64,000 nt of DNA from CAVVWJ01 sp965652025 (GTDB taxonomy: Bacteria; Gemmatimonadota; Gemmatimonadetes; Gemmatimonadales; GWC2-71-9), in contig CBFGTM010000005.1 of NCBI GenBank assembly GCA_965652025.1, positions 27,787 to 91,786 of the forward strand. The letters run 5' to 3'. The notes under the pieces were generated by a model. That model made no database searches. It was given only the letters and a program-made list of their open reading frames with translations, and was not told the origin of the DNA. A program made the position numbers and the translations under genes. Below, one piece after another: positions 52,200 to 60,790 of the stretch; the stretch's first letter is position 1; the number at the start of each line of letters is the position of its first letter.

Positions 52200-53335
52200 A
52201 TCTGCACGAATATCAGGCACGAACGCTGCTCAAGGCTGCGGGCATCCCCATGTTCGATGGGGACGTGGCGTCCACTCCTACGGAAGCCGAAGCTATTGCC
52301 CGCCGACTGGGAGGACAGGTCGTCATCAAGGCGCAGGTCCATGCCGGTGGACGAGGCAAGGCGGGCGGAGTGAAGCTGGCCCGCAATGCGGGCGAGGCGC
52401 TGGACCATGCGTCCCAGATCCTCGGCATGCAGATCAAAGGGCTTACCGTCCATAAGGTCCTGGTCGTTCCCGCGGCCGAGATCGCCACTGAGAGTTACCT
52501 CGGCCTGATCATGGATCGGGAGACACAGCGACCAGTGTTCATGGTGAGCTCGGCGGGAGGAGTCGACATCGAGGAGGTCGCCGCCAAGACTCCCGAGAAG
52601 ATTGTGCGACTGCCGATAGACCCTACCTACGGACTCTTGCCTCATCAGGCGCTTACGCTCGGCTTTGCCCTCTACCGCGACTTCAATCAGGTGAAGGCCG
52701 CGGCTCGGATCATGGAACAGCTCTATGCGGTATTTACCGGCAACGGCTGTTCCCTCGCCGAGATCAACCCGCTGGTTACCACACCCTCGGGACAGGTGCT
52801 GGCCCTCGACGCCAAGGTCGTCATCGACGACAACGAGCTGTTCTGGCGGCCGGATCTCGGCCTGCTGCGAGATGAGTCCGCCGAGGAGCCAAGCGAGGCC
52901 GCGGCTCGCCGAGCCAACCTCTCGTTCATCAAGTTGGAAGGCAACGTGGGCTGCGTGGTGAATGGCGCAGGGCTTGCGATGGCAACCATGGATCTGGTGA
53001 AGTACTACGGGGGAGAGCCGGCCAACTTCCTGGATATCGGCGGCAGCTCGAGTCCGGAAAAGGTGATCAACGCGCTCAAGATCATTACCGCCGATCCAAG
53101 GGTGCAGGCCATCCTGTTCAATATCTTCGGCGGTATCACCCGGACCGATGACGTCGCCAATGGCATAGTGGCGGCCACTCGGCAGTTCCGGGTCAACGTT
53201 CCCATCGTCATCCGACTCACCGGCACCAACGAGGCCGAGGCCATTCGCATTCTCGAGGGCGTCGGCATGCCCGCGCTCAGCGATATGGACGAGGCGGTGC
53301 AGCGGGTGGTCCAACTGGCACGCAAGGCCGCATGA
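52196..53335 (+). CDS. sucC: Succinyl-CoA synthetase beta subunit (ADP-forming)
   Basis: 379 residues starting MNLHEYQARTLLKAAGIP at a GTG. The ATP-grasp signature VHAGGRGKAGGVKLARN and the C-terminal FNIFGGITRTDDVANGI with LRLTG-like VIRLTGTNEAEA are clear. It forms the nucleotide-binding half of the citric-acid-cycle enzyme that makes ATP or GTP from succinyl-CoA. Its stop overlaps the sucD ATG. Confidence 0.97.
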   Translation: MNLHEYQARTLLKAAGIPMFDGDVASTPTEAEAIARRLGGQVVIKAQVHAGGRGKAGGVKLARNAGEALDHASQILGMQIKGLTVHKVLVVPAAEIATESYLGLIMDRETQRPVFMVSSAGGVDIEEVAAKTPEKIVRLPIDPTYGLLPHQALTLGFALYRDFNQVKAAARIMEQLYAVFTGNGCSLAEINPLVTTPSGQVLALDAKVVIDDNELFWRPDLGLLRDESAEEPSEAAARRANLSFIKLEGNVGCVVNGAGLAMATMDLVKYYGGEPANFLDIGGSSSPEKVINALKIITADPRVQAILFNIFGGITRTDDVANGIVAATRQFRVNVPIVIRLTGTNEAEAIRILEGVGMPALSDMDEAVQRVVQLARKAA

Positions 53336-54225
53336 GCATCTTCGTCGACCGCCGCACCCGTCTCGTCGTGCAAGGCATCACCGGCCGGGAAGGCGCCTTT
53401 CACGCCCGGCAGATGCTGGAGTACGGCACGGCCGTAGTTGCGGGCGTGACACCGGGGAAGGGTGGCCAAAGGTTCGAAAACAAGGTCCCCGTGTTCAACA
53501 CGGTGGCCGATGCCGTGCATGAAACCCGGGCCAACTGCAGCGTGATCTACGTACCGCCAATGGCGGCAGCAGGGGCCATCTTCGAGGCTGTCGATGCCGG
53601 CATTCCGCTCGTGGTGTGCATTACCGAAGGCATTCCTGTCATGCACATGAGTCGGGTCATGCCCTATGTACGGGCCCACGGCACCAGGTTGATCGGCCCC
53701 AACTGTCCCGGCCTCATCACCCCCGGCGAAAGCAAGGTCGGCATCATCCCCGGGAACATTTGCATGCCCGGGCGGGTCGGATTGGTGTCGCGCAGCGGGA
53801 CGCTGACTTACGAGGTCGTTCACCAGCTGACGCGGAACGGGATCGGTCAGAGCACCTGCGTCGGCATTGGCGGCGATCCGATCATCGGCACCGACTTTAT
53901 CGACTGTCTCAGGGCCTTTCAGGAGGATGACGCCACCGATGCCATCGTGATGATCGGCGAAATCGGCGGCACCGACGAGCAGCGCGCTGCCGAGTTCGTG
54001 AAGGAGCACGTCAGCAAGCCGGTGGTTGGCTTCATCGCTGGCCAGACTGCGCCTAAGGGCCGGCGGATGGGCCACGCCGGGGCAATCATCTCGGGCTCAT
54101 CGGGCACCGCGGAAGAGAAGCTGGCCGCCTTCAAGCGGGCCGGGATCGATATCATGCGCCGCCCGGCAGATGTCGTTGATCTCTTGGGCAAGCGGCTGGG
54201 GGCGGCGGCTCTCAGCAGGCGATGA
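53332..54225 (+). CDS. sucD: Succinyl-CoA synthetase alpha subunit
   Basis: 297 residues. The CoA-binding domain starts VQGITGREGAFHARQMLEYG; GIGGDPIIGTDFIDCL and the phosphohistidine loop GHAGAIISGSSGTAEEK are intact. The histidine accepts phosphate from succinyl phosphate and passes it to SucC. ATGA overlap with sucC. ndk begins 10 bp later. Confidence 0.98.
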   Translation: MSIFVDRRTRLVVQGITGREGAFHARQMLEYGTAVVAGVTPGKGGQRFENKVPVFNTVADAVHETRANCSVIYVPPMAAAGAIFEAVDAGIPLVVCITEGIPVMHMSRVMPYVRAHGTRLIGPNCPGLITPGESKVGIIPGNICMPGRVGLVSRSGTLTYEVVHQLTRNGIGQSTCVGIGGDPIIGTDFIDCLRAFQEDDATDAIVMIGEIGGTDEQRAAEFVKEHVSKPVVGFIAGQTAPKGRRMGHAGAIISGSSGTAEEKLAAFKRAGIDIMRRPADVVDLLGKRLGAAALSRR

Positions 54226-54235
54226 TGGAGGTGGT

Positions 54236-54673
54236 GTGGCAGCAACGTTGACACTTGGCATCATCAAACCAGATGCGATTGCCAGCGGGAAGACCGGGGC
54301 CATTCTGGCCCATCTCCAGCAAGCTGGCTTCGTGCCGCGGGCGGCCCAACTGTTGCGCCTAACCCGGGCGGAAGCCGGTGCCTTCTATGCGGTTCATCGA
54401 GGCCGGCCGTTCTACGGCGATCTAGTCGAGTTCATGACCAGCGGTCCCTGCCTTCCGATGGCGCTGGAGCGGGAGAATGCGGTGGCTCACCTGAGAACGG
54501 TGATCGGCGCAACCGACCCCGCCGAGGCCGCTCCGGGCACGATCCGAAAACTGTTTGCAGAGTCGAAGGGCAAGAACGCCATCCATGCTTCGGACAGCGC
54601 GGAGAACGCCGTCCGAGAGGTCGCCTTCTTCTTTGCCGAGGCGGAACTGGCCCGGCTTTGGGGACAACCGTAA
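54236..54673 (+). CDS. ndk: Nucleoside diphosphate kinase
   Basis: 145 residues from a GTG with GGAGG 4 nt before it. LTLGIIKPDAIASGKTGAIL and the active-site NAIHASDSAENAVREVAFFF (phosphohistidine in AIHASD) are diagnostic. FYAVHRGRPFYGDLVEFMTS is normal. It exchanges phosphate between nucleoside di- and triphosphates, and follows sucCD as in several other genomes. The longer open frame upstream overlaps sucD and is rejected. Confidence 0.97.
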   Translation: MAATLTLGIIKPDAIASGKTGAILAHLQQAGFVPRAAQLLRLTRAEAGAFYAVHRGRPFYGDLVEFMTSGPCLPMALERENAVAHLRTVIGATDPAEAAPGTIRKLFAESKGKNAIHASDSAENAVREVAFFFAEAELARLWGQP

Positions 54674-54686
54674 GCCGATTCGGCTT
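54672..54686 (+). terminator. Small hairpin after ndk
   Basis: AAGCCG-ATT-CGGCTT forms a 6-bp stem overlapping the ndk stop codon, followed by GATCTATCTTGTTGT. It may weaken read-through into the lipid operon, but the T-tract is poor. Confidence 0.3.
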
Positions 54687-54721
54687 GATCTATCTTGTTG
54701 TCGCTGCTAGGTTAAGCGGCT

Positions 54722-55198
54722 ATGCTGCGCGTTGACATCCGGGATCTTCAGCGGGGCCCCGTGCGTACAGTGGGAGAGCTCCGACCGGATGACCCCGCCT
54801 TCGAGGGATTGGACTTGGATTTGGCCGGACCGGTGTCCGTGACGGGGCAGTTGCAGTCGACCGGGCCGGGAGAGTACCTCTGGCGCGGCCACCTGCATGG
54901 AACCATGCAGGGAGAATGCCGGCGTTGTCTGGCCGACGTTCAGACGGATGTCGATATCGACGTGGACGCGGCGGTGTTCAGCTCGGATCCCGAGGCGGCT
55001 GACGACCCTGACTTTTATCCGCTGCTGGAGCGGGCGTCGCACATCGATATCCGGGATGTGGTCCGGGAGGAGCTGGCGCTGGCTGCGCCCGCTCGCCTGT
55101 TATTGTGCCGGGAAGATTGTGCCGGGCTCTGCCTCAGCTGTGGAGCCGATCTCAACGCGGGGCCTTGCAGTTGTTCCGCGCCCGTCGAACCTGTCTGA
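54722..55198 (+). CDS. DUF177 (YceD) family protein
   Basis: 158 residues. CRRCLADVQTDVDIDVDAAV in the middle and CREDCAGLCLSCGADLNAG near the end are the cysteine blocks of the DUF177 family, a probable metal site. DUF177 genes precede rpmF and plsX in very many bacteria, and in some species YceD is linked to rRNA maturation, as I recall. rpmF starts 7 bp after its stop. Confidence 0.93.
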   Translation: MLRVDIRDLQRGPVRTVGELRPDDPAFEGLDLDLAGPVSVTGQLQSTGPGEYLWRGHLHGTMQGECRRCLADVQTDVDIDVDAAVFSSDPEAADDPDFYPLLERASHIDIRDVVREELALAAPARLLLCREDCAGLCLSCGADLNAGPCSCSAPVEPV

Positions 55199-55205
55199 GG
55201 AAATC

Positions 55206-55388
55206 ATGGCTGTCCCCAAACGCCGAATGTCCAAGTCCCGCAAACGCCTGCGTCGCGGTCATCACTCCGCCGCCGGCCCCCGCACCCAGGCCTGTCCCCG
55301 CTGCGGCTCTCCCAAGCTTTCGCATCGGGTGTGCGACTCCTGCGGTTACTATCGAGGTAAGAAGCAGGTCGAGGTCGAGGACGTCTGA
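55206..55388 (+). CDS. rpmF: 50S ribosomal protein L32
   Basis: 60 residues starting MAVPKRRMSKSRKRLRRGHH. The zinc ribbon is intact: CPRCGSPKLSHRVCDSCG gives C-x2-C and C-x2-C. This zinc-dependent form lies in its conserved place before plsX. plsX begins 2 bp after the stop. Confidence 0.97.
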   Translation: MAVPKRRMSKSRKRLRRGHHSAAGPRTQACPRCGSPKLSHRVCDSCGYYRGKKQVEVEDV

Positions 55389-55390
55389 GC

Positions 55391-56404
55391 GTGATCCGCG
55401 TGGCGGTGGACGCTATGGGGGGCGACAATGCCCCGCAGGCGGAGATCGCCGGCGCGCTGCAGGCTCTGTCCACGCTCCCCCAGTCCTTCTCGGTTCAGTT
55501 GGTTGGACGGCCGGATGTGATTGCCACCGAGTTGGCCAAACACCCGGATGCCGACCGCAGCCGCCTCGAGGTCCATGAGGCGGCTGAGGTTATCGGGATG
55601 GCAGAAAAGCCGCTCGCTGCCATACGGAGCAAGCGCAAGTCCAGTATCGTAATCGGGCTCGGGCTCCAAAAGGCTGGGGCCTCTGATGCGTTCGTGTCCG
55701 CTGGGAACACCGGAGCCCTGCTGGCCGCCTCCACCTTGCTGCTCGGGCTCCACGACGGGGTCGAGCGGGCCACGGTGGCGACTCTGTTTCCCACCTCCTC
55801 TCAACCGGTCCTGGTCCTCGACGGCGGTGCCAATGTGGATTGCTCGCCCCGGGAATTGGTCGGCTTTGCCTACCTGGGCAGCGTCTACATGCGGGACGTG
55901 CTGCGCCGGCCCAGCCCGACGGTGGGGTTGCTCAACGTCGGGGAGGAAGAGGAGAAGGGGAACGCCATCAGCCGTGAGACCCACGCGCTGCTCCGCCGCA
56001 GCCCTCGGCTCCATTACATCGGCAACATCGAAGGCCGCGATATCGTGGCCGGTCATCACAAGTTCGGTGTGGTGGACGTGGTCGTCTGCGACGGCTTCGT
56101 GGGCAACGTAATCCTCAAGTTCTACGAATCGGTCGCGCACCTGTTCGTCAACCTGGTCAAAGAGCGGGCCCCCGATGTACTTGGCCGGCCGGAGATCAAG
56201 GAGCTGTTCCGGTTCCTCGACTACTCCGAGTATGGCGGCGCGCCACTCTTGGGCGTAAAAGGCATCTCCATCATCTGTCACGGCGCGTCCACCGCCAACG
56301 CCATCAAGAATGCCATCCGAGTGGCGGTCCAGTCGGTCGAGGTGGACCTGAGCCGGCACATCGGTGCCGAGTTCGCGCAACGAGAGGCAGGTGCCCCAGC
56401 ATGA
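55391..56404 (+). CDS. plsX: Phosphate acyltransferase PlsX
   Basis: 337 residues from a GTG. VAVDAMGGDNAPQAEIAGAL at the N-terminus, VSAGNTGALLAASTLLLG, LDGGANVDCSPRELVGFAYL and VCDGFVGNVILKFYES are all PlsX signatures. It makes acyl phosphate from acyl-ACP for glycerophospholipid synthesis. Its stop overlaps the fabH ATG by 4 bp. Confidence 0.97.
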   Translation: MIRVAVDAMGGDNAPQAEIAGALQALSTLPQSFSVQLVGRPDVIATELAKHPDADRSRLEVHEAAEVIGMAEKPLAAIRSKRKSSIVIGLGLQKAGASDAFVSAGNTGALLAASTLLLGLHDGVERATVATLFPTSSQPVLVLDGGANVDCSPRELVGFAYLGSVYMRDVLRRPSPTVGLLNVGEEEEKGNAISRETHALLRRSPRLHYIGNIEGRDIVAGHHKFGVVDVVVCDGFVGNVILKFYESVAHLFVNLVKERAPDVLGRPEIKELFRFLDYSEYGGAPLLGVKGISIICHGASTANAIKNAIRVAVQSVEVDLSRHIGAEFAQREAGAPA

Positions 56405-57396
56405 TCCGCCGCCCATTTGCCGAAATGGCCAGCGTCGGCGTGGCGGTGCCACCCAGCGTGCTGACCAACGCCGAATTGACCCGTATGCTCGACACCTCCG
56501 ACGAGTGGATCGTGGAGCGAACCGGCATCCGGGAACGCCACATCGCCCGACCCGATCAGTCGGTCGCCATGCTGAGTTGCGAGGCCAGCGTGAAGGCGCT
56601 CGACCAGGCCGGCTATACCCCGAAGGATGTCGATGCCATTGTGCTGGCAACCGCGACACCCGACCGGCTCCTGCCTGCGACCGCCTGCGACCTCCAGGCA
56701 CTGCTGGGCGCAGATCGAGCCGCGGCCTTTGATATCTCCGCGGCCTGCCCCGGTTTCGTGTTCGCGACCGGCGTCGCAGAGGGCCTGATTGCCTCTGGCC
56801 AAAGTGAAGTGGTGCTGGTGGTCGGCGCTGAGAAGCTCTCCACCATTACCGATTTCCAGGACCGCTCTACCGCCATCCTCTTTGGTGATGGTGCCGGGGC
56901 GGCCGTGGTCCGCCGCAGCACTGGAGAAAACGGCCGGGGGATTCTCTCCACCTTCCTCAAGTCCGATGGCACCCTGGCGCCGCTGCTCCTGAGACCGGGC
57001 GGCGGAGCCGTGGACCCAATCAGCGAAAAAGTGGTATGTGAGCGGTCGCACTACATGAAGATGGCAGGGCGCGAGGTGTTCAAGGCCGCGGTGCTCACCA
57101 TGGCTGAAGCCTGTGATGAGGCCATTCGGCGAGCCGGCGTGACCGCGGACGAAATAGATCTCCTGATACCGCACCAGGCCAACATCCGCATCATCGAGGC
57201 GACGGCGAAGCATGCCGGCCTGCCCATGGACAAGGTGATGGTCAACGTGGACCGCTACGGCAACACTTCCTCAGCATCGATCCCGCTGGCCCTGTCGCAG
57301 GCCATTGAAGAAGGCCGGGTCAAGCCCGGGTCATTGCTGCTGCTGGTGGCCTTCGGCGCGGGCTTCACCTGGGGCAGCAGCGTCATCCGGTGGTGA
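56401..57396 (+). CDS. fabH: Beta-ketoacyl-ACP synthase III
   Basis: 331 residues. The catalytic Cys lies in AFDISAACPGFVFA, His in LLIPHQANIRIIEA and Asn in RYGNTSSASIPLAL; DEWIVERTGIRERHIA near the start is the family block. It condenses acetyl-CoA with malonyl-ACP to start fatty-acid synthesis. ATGA overlap with plsX and overlap with fabD. Confidence 0.98.
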   Translation: MIRRPFAEMASVGVAVPPSVLTNAELTRMLDTSDEWIVERTGIRERHIARPDQSVAMLSCEASVKALDQAGYTPKDVDAIVLATATPDRLLPATACDLQALLGADRAAAFDISAACPGFVFATGVAEGLIASGQSEVVLVVGAEKLSTITDFQDRSTAILFGDGAGAAVVRRSTGENGRGILSTFLKSDGTLAPLLLRPGGGAVDPISEKVVCERSHYMKMAGREVFKAAVLTMAEACDEAIRRAGVTADEIDLLIPHQANIRIIEATAKHAGLPMDKVMVNVDRYGNTSSASIPLALSQAIEEGRVKPGSLLLLVAFGAGFTWGSSVIRW

Positions 57397-58319
57397 CCGT
57401 CTTGATGTGCCCCGGCCAGGGTGCACAGAAGGTCGGCATGGGAAAGGATCTGGCGGAGCGATTCCCGGCAGCCCGAGACACCTTTGCCGCGGTCGATGAC
57501 GCCCTCGACACTCGGCTCTCCCGACTCATGTGGGAGGGGCCGGAGGATGAGCTGACCCAGACCCAGAACACCCAGCCAGCCATCCTGGCACATTCGCTCG
57601 CGGTGCTCGCCGTAGTCAGAGACCAGCTGCCCGGCTCCGGGGCTGCTGCGGGCCATAGCCTCGGTGAATACAGCGCCCACGTAGCAGCCGGAACCCTGAG
57701 TGCCATCGATGCCGCCCGCCTGGTGCGGCGGCGGGGAGAGCTCATGTTTGCTGCTGGCCAGGAGCGGCCCGGTGCCATGGCGGCTGTGTTGGGTCTCGCC
57801 ACTGCGGAAGTGCAGAGCGCCTGTGATGAGGTCTCGGGGCCGGAGGGAATCGCGGTGCCGGCCAATCTCAACGCGCCGGACCAGACGGTCATCTCGGGCG
57901 ATCCTGCCGGCGTCAGCCGGGCGGGGGAGCGCTGCAAGGAGCGGGGAGCCAAGCGGGTGGTTCCCCTCAAGGTGAGCGGCGCCTTTCACTCTCCTCTCAT
58001 GGCACCGGCAGTCGATGGCCTGCGGGAAGCGCTCTCCGAAGCGACCTTTTCCGACCCGGCGTTCCCGGTGATCGCCAACGCGAGCGGAGAGGCGGTGCGC
58101 AGCGGCGTGGATGCCAAACGGCTGCTGGCGGATCAACTCACCGCTCCAGTACGCTGGGTAACCTGCATGCAGGCCGCGGCTCAACTGGTGCCCGACGCGA
58201 CCTTCGTCGAGCTGGGACCTGGGAACGTGTTGACCGGGCTGCTCAAGCGGATTGTGCCGGGGGCCAGGACCATTACGCTGGGCTCGGCCGCCGAGGTGGA
58301 GAAGTACCTCCATGACTAG
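57390..58319 (+). CDS. fabD: Malonyl-CoA:ACP transacylase
   Basis: 309 residues. LMCPGQGAQKVGMGKDL near the N-terminus, the nucleophile AGHSLGEYSAHVAAG and the catalytic His in VSGAFHSPLM are clear. Possible starts are GTG 57390, GTG 57393 (GTGA overlap with fabH) and ATG 57405. It loads malonyl on ACP. Its stop overlaps the fabG start region. Confidence 0.97.
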   Translation: MVTVLMCPGQGAQKVGMGKDLAERFPAARDTFAAVDDALDTRLSRLMWEGPEDELTQTQNTQPAILAHSLAVLAVVRDQLPGSGAAAGHSLGEYSAHVAAGTLSAIDAARLVRRRGELMFAAGQERPGAMAAVLGLATAEVQSACDEVSGPEGIAVPANLNAPDQTVISGDPAGVSRAGERCKERGAKRVVPLKVSGAFHSPLMAPAVDGLREALSEATFSDPAFPVIANASGEAVRSGVDAKRLLADQLTAPVRWVTCMQAAAQLVPDATFVELGPGNVLTGLLKRIVPGARTITLGSAAEVEKYLHD

Positions 58320-59091
58320 CGGGGTCGCTCGTGATGAAGTGAGTCAGGTGGCAACCACGATTGACCTGACCGGCAAGACCGCGTTTGTGACCGGCAGCAC
58401 CCGTGGCATCGGTCTCGCCATCGCGCGAGCACTCTACCAGGCAGGCGCTAAAGTGGCCGTGGTGGGGCGAGATGCGGAGCGGGCCCGGTCGATTGCCGTC
58501 GGCCTGGGCAGCCGGGCGGCCGGCGTCGCCTGCGATGTGGCTGTGGGCGCCCAGGTGACGGCGGCGATTACCGCGGCCGAGGCGACTCTCGGCCCGGTGG
58601 ACATTCTGGTCAACAACGCCGGGCTCACCCGGGACAACATCCTCCTGCGGCTGACCGATGAGGATTGGGACGCGGTGCTGGAGGCCAATCTCAAGGGAGC
58701 ATTTCACACCACGCGCGCGGTCATCAAGGGCATGATGAAGCGGCGGGCTGGGCGCATCATCAACATCACCAGCGTCGTAGGAATGACCGGCAACAAGGGC
58801 CAGGCCAATTACGCGGCCAGCAAAGCCGGCTTGATCGGGTTCACGAAATCGGTAGCCAAAGAGTACGCGAGTCGCAACATTCTGGTGAATTGTGTCGCGC
58901 CTGGGTTCATCGAGACCGACATGACCGCCTCCTTGCCCGATGAAGCGCGAGCCTCATTATTAGAGGGGATCGCGCTGGGCCGACTGGGTCGGCCCGAGGA
59001 CGTCGCAGGAACCGTGCTGTTTCTGGCTTCAGACCTGGCCGCCTACATCACCGGCCAGGTACTGGTGGTAGACGGTGGAATGGTGATCTGA
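58312..59091 (+). CDS. fabG: 3-oxoacyl-ACP reductase
   Basis: 259 residues from ATG 58312, which lies inside the end of fabD. Glycine motif VTGSTRGIGLAIARAL, VNNAGLTRDNILLRL, Ser in INITSVVGMTGNKG, and Tyr-x3-Lys in ANYAASKAGLIGF. CVAPGFIETDMTASL and the GQVLVVDGGMVI end are standard. The first 19 residues precede the homologous core, so translation may start slightly later. Confidence 0.97.
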   Translation: MTSGVARDEVSQVATTIDLTGKTAFVTGSTRGIGLAIARALYQAGAKVAVVGRDAERARSIAVGLGSRAAGVACDVAVGAQVTAAITAAEATLGPVDILVNNAGLTRDNILLRLTDEDWDAVLEANLKGAFHTTRAVIKGMMKRRAGRIINITSVVGMTGNKGQANYAASKAGLIGFTKSVAKEYASRNILVNCVAPGFIETDMTASLPDEARASLLEGIALGRLGRPEDVAGTVLFLASDLAAYITGQVLVVDGGMVI

Positions 59092-59120
59092 GACGGACCG
59101 CAACTTCAATCGAGGACGAC

Positions 59121-59360
59121 ATGAGCAACGTCGAAGAGAAGGTTAAGGATATCATTGTCGAGGAGCTGGGCGTCGAGCGCGAGAAGCTGACCAGCGATGC
59201 CAGCTTCATGGAGGATCTTGGCGCGGACAGCCTCGACACTGTCGAGCTGGTCATGGCGTTCGAGAAGGAGTTCGACATCGATATCCCGGACGAGGAAGCG
59301 GAGAAGCTCCGCACCGTCGGCGACGCCATGTCCTACTTGCACGAAAAGATCGGGAAATAG
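59121..59360 (+). CDS. acpP: Acyl carrier protein
   Basis: 79 residues, strongly acidic. The phosphopantetheine serine is in DLGADSLDTVELVMAFE, and FDIDIPDEEAEKLRTVGDA follows. It carries the growing acyl chain. AGGACGAC precedes the ATG, and fabF begins 2 bp after the stop. Confidence 0.98.
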   Translation: MSNVEEKVKDIIVEELGVEREKLTSDASFMEDLGADSLDTVELVMAFEKEFDIDIPDEEAEKLRTVGDAMSYLHEKIGK

Positions 59361-59362
59361 CG

Positions 59363-60604
59363 TTGGCGCGTCGTGTCGTCGTCACCGGGCTGGGCCTGGT
59401 GACACCGGTGGGGAATGATGTCGAGAGCACGTGGCAGGCGCTGCTGGCGGGCCGCTCTGGTGCCGCACCCATCACCAAGTTCGACGCCTCCAACCAACAG
59501 GTGCGGTTTGCCTGTGAAGTGAAGGGCTTCGACCCCCTGCAGTACATCGACCGCAAGGAGGCCAAGCGGTACGACCTCTTCGCCCAGCTGGCACTGGCAG
59601 CCGCGCACCAGGCCGTCAGCCAGGCCGGACTGGAAGGTCGCTTTCCCAACTCGGATCGAACCGGTGTCGTCATCGGCAGCGGCATCGGCGGCATGCAGAC
59701 CTACGAGGATAACTGCCGGCTCTTCGTGACCAAGGGGCCGGATCGGGTCTCACCGTTCTTCGTTCCGATGTTCATCCCCGACATCGCGGCAGGCCTGGTT
59801 TCGATCCGCTATGGGCTCAAGGGACCTAACTTTGCTACCGTCTCGGCGTGTGCTTCGTCCGCTCATGCCATCGGCGAGTCTTTCAATTTGATTCGTCAGG
59901 GGGTGGCAGACGCCATGGTCACCGGCGGCTCCGAGGGTGCCATCACCGGCCTTACCGTTGCCGCCTTTGCCAACATGAAGGCCCTGTCCACCCGCAACAA
60001 CTCCCCCGAGACCGCCAGCCGACCGTTCGACAAGGAACGCGACGGATTCGTGCTCGGCGACGGGGGTGCCATGGTGGTATTGGAGAGTCTGGAGCACGCC
60101 GAGCAGCGGGGAGCCCAGATCTTGGGTGAAGTGATCGGCTACGGTCTCAGTGGCGACGCGTACCATATCACCCAACCCGCCGAAGGTGGGGAGGGGGCTC
60201 AACGTGCCATGCGCGACTGTCTGGCTGACGGTCGAATCGAGCCCCGGGACGTCGGCTATATCAATGCTCACGGCACGTCCACGCCACAGGGCGACATCGC
60301 TGAAACCCGGGCGGTCAAGGCCGTGTTTGGAGAACAGTCGCGAAAATTGGTGTTCGGATCTACCAAGTCCATGACCGGGCACCTTCTGGGCGGGGCCGGC
60401 GCGCTGGAATTCATCGTGTCCCTGCTCGCCTCCACCTGTGGGGTCATTCCACCTACGATTAATCAGTTCATTCCTGACCCCGAGTGCGATCTCGACTCCG
60501 CTCCCAATCACAAGGTCGAGCGCAAGGTCGATGTGGCTCTATCCAACTCCTTTGGTTTCGGAGGCCACAACGTCACCCTGGCCGTAAGGCGCTGGGAGAG
60601 TTAG
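59363..60604 (+). CDS. fabF: Beta-ketoacyl-ACP synthase II
   Basis: 413 residues from a TTG (LARRVVVTGLGLVTPVG). The catalytic Cys is in ATVSACASSAHAIGE, with His residues in NAHGTSTPQGD and KSMTGHLLGGAGALE; SNSFGFGGHNVTL closes the protein. It elongates fatty acids and is last of the operon. A hairpin terminator follows 49 bp later. Confidence 0.98.
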   Translation: MARRVVVTGLGLVTPVGNDVESTWQALLAGRSGAAPITKFDASNQQVRFACEVKGFDPLQYIDRKEAKRYDLFAQLALAAAHQAVSQAGLEGRFPNSDRTGVVIGSGIGGMQTYEDNCRLFVTKGPDRVSPFFVPMFIPDIAAGLVSIRYGLKGPNFATVSACASSAHAIGESFNLIRQGVADAMVTGGSEGAITGLTVAAFANMKALSTRNNSPETASRPFDKERDGFVLGDGGAMVVLESLEHAEQRGAQILGEVIGYGLSGDAYHITQPAEGGEGAQRAMRDCLADGRIEPRDVGYINAHGTSTPQGDIAETRAVKAVFGEQSRKLVFGSTKSMTGHLLGGAGALEFIVSLLASTCGVIPPTINQFIPDPECDLDSAPNHKVERKVDVALSNSFGFGGHNVTLAVRRWES

Positions 60605-60652
60605 TGGCGCCGTAGCGTTCCCCCTAAGCGACCTCCTGATTCCGAGCGGAGC

Positions 60653-60683
60653 GAGGGATCTGCCGAGACGTGGTAGATCCCTC
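60653..60683 (+). terminator. Hairpin terminator after fabF
   Basis: GAGGGATCT (60653-60661) pairs with AGATCCCTC (60675-60683), a perfect 9-bp stem with a 13-nt loop, followed by CTTGCATTGG. It lies between fabF and mqnE and probably ends the lipid transcript. The T-tract is weak. Confidence 0.65.
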
Positions 60684-60790
60684 CTTGCATTGGGGATGAG
60701 GAGGACTGCTGAGCGATTCTCAGCTAGCAGCCCCGGTCGGATCCAGTATAGATTTTGGAGCCGCTGGCAACCGCATTCAGAGGAGATATG

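Noticed and set aside
51842..53314. A 490-codon minus-strand frame opposite arcC-sucC
   Set aside because: Shadow of strongly conserved genes; no ribosome site or recognisable domain.
55349..56701. A 450-codon minus-strand frame opposite plsX-fabH
   Set aside because: Shadow of conserved lipid genes, no recognisable sequence.
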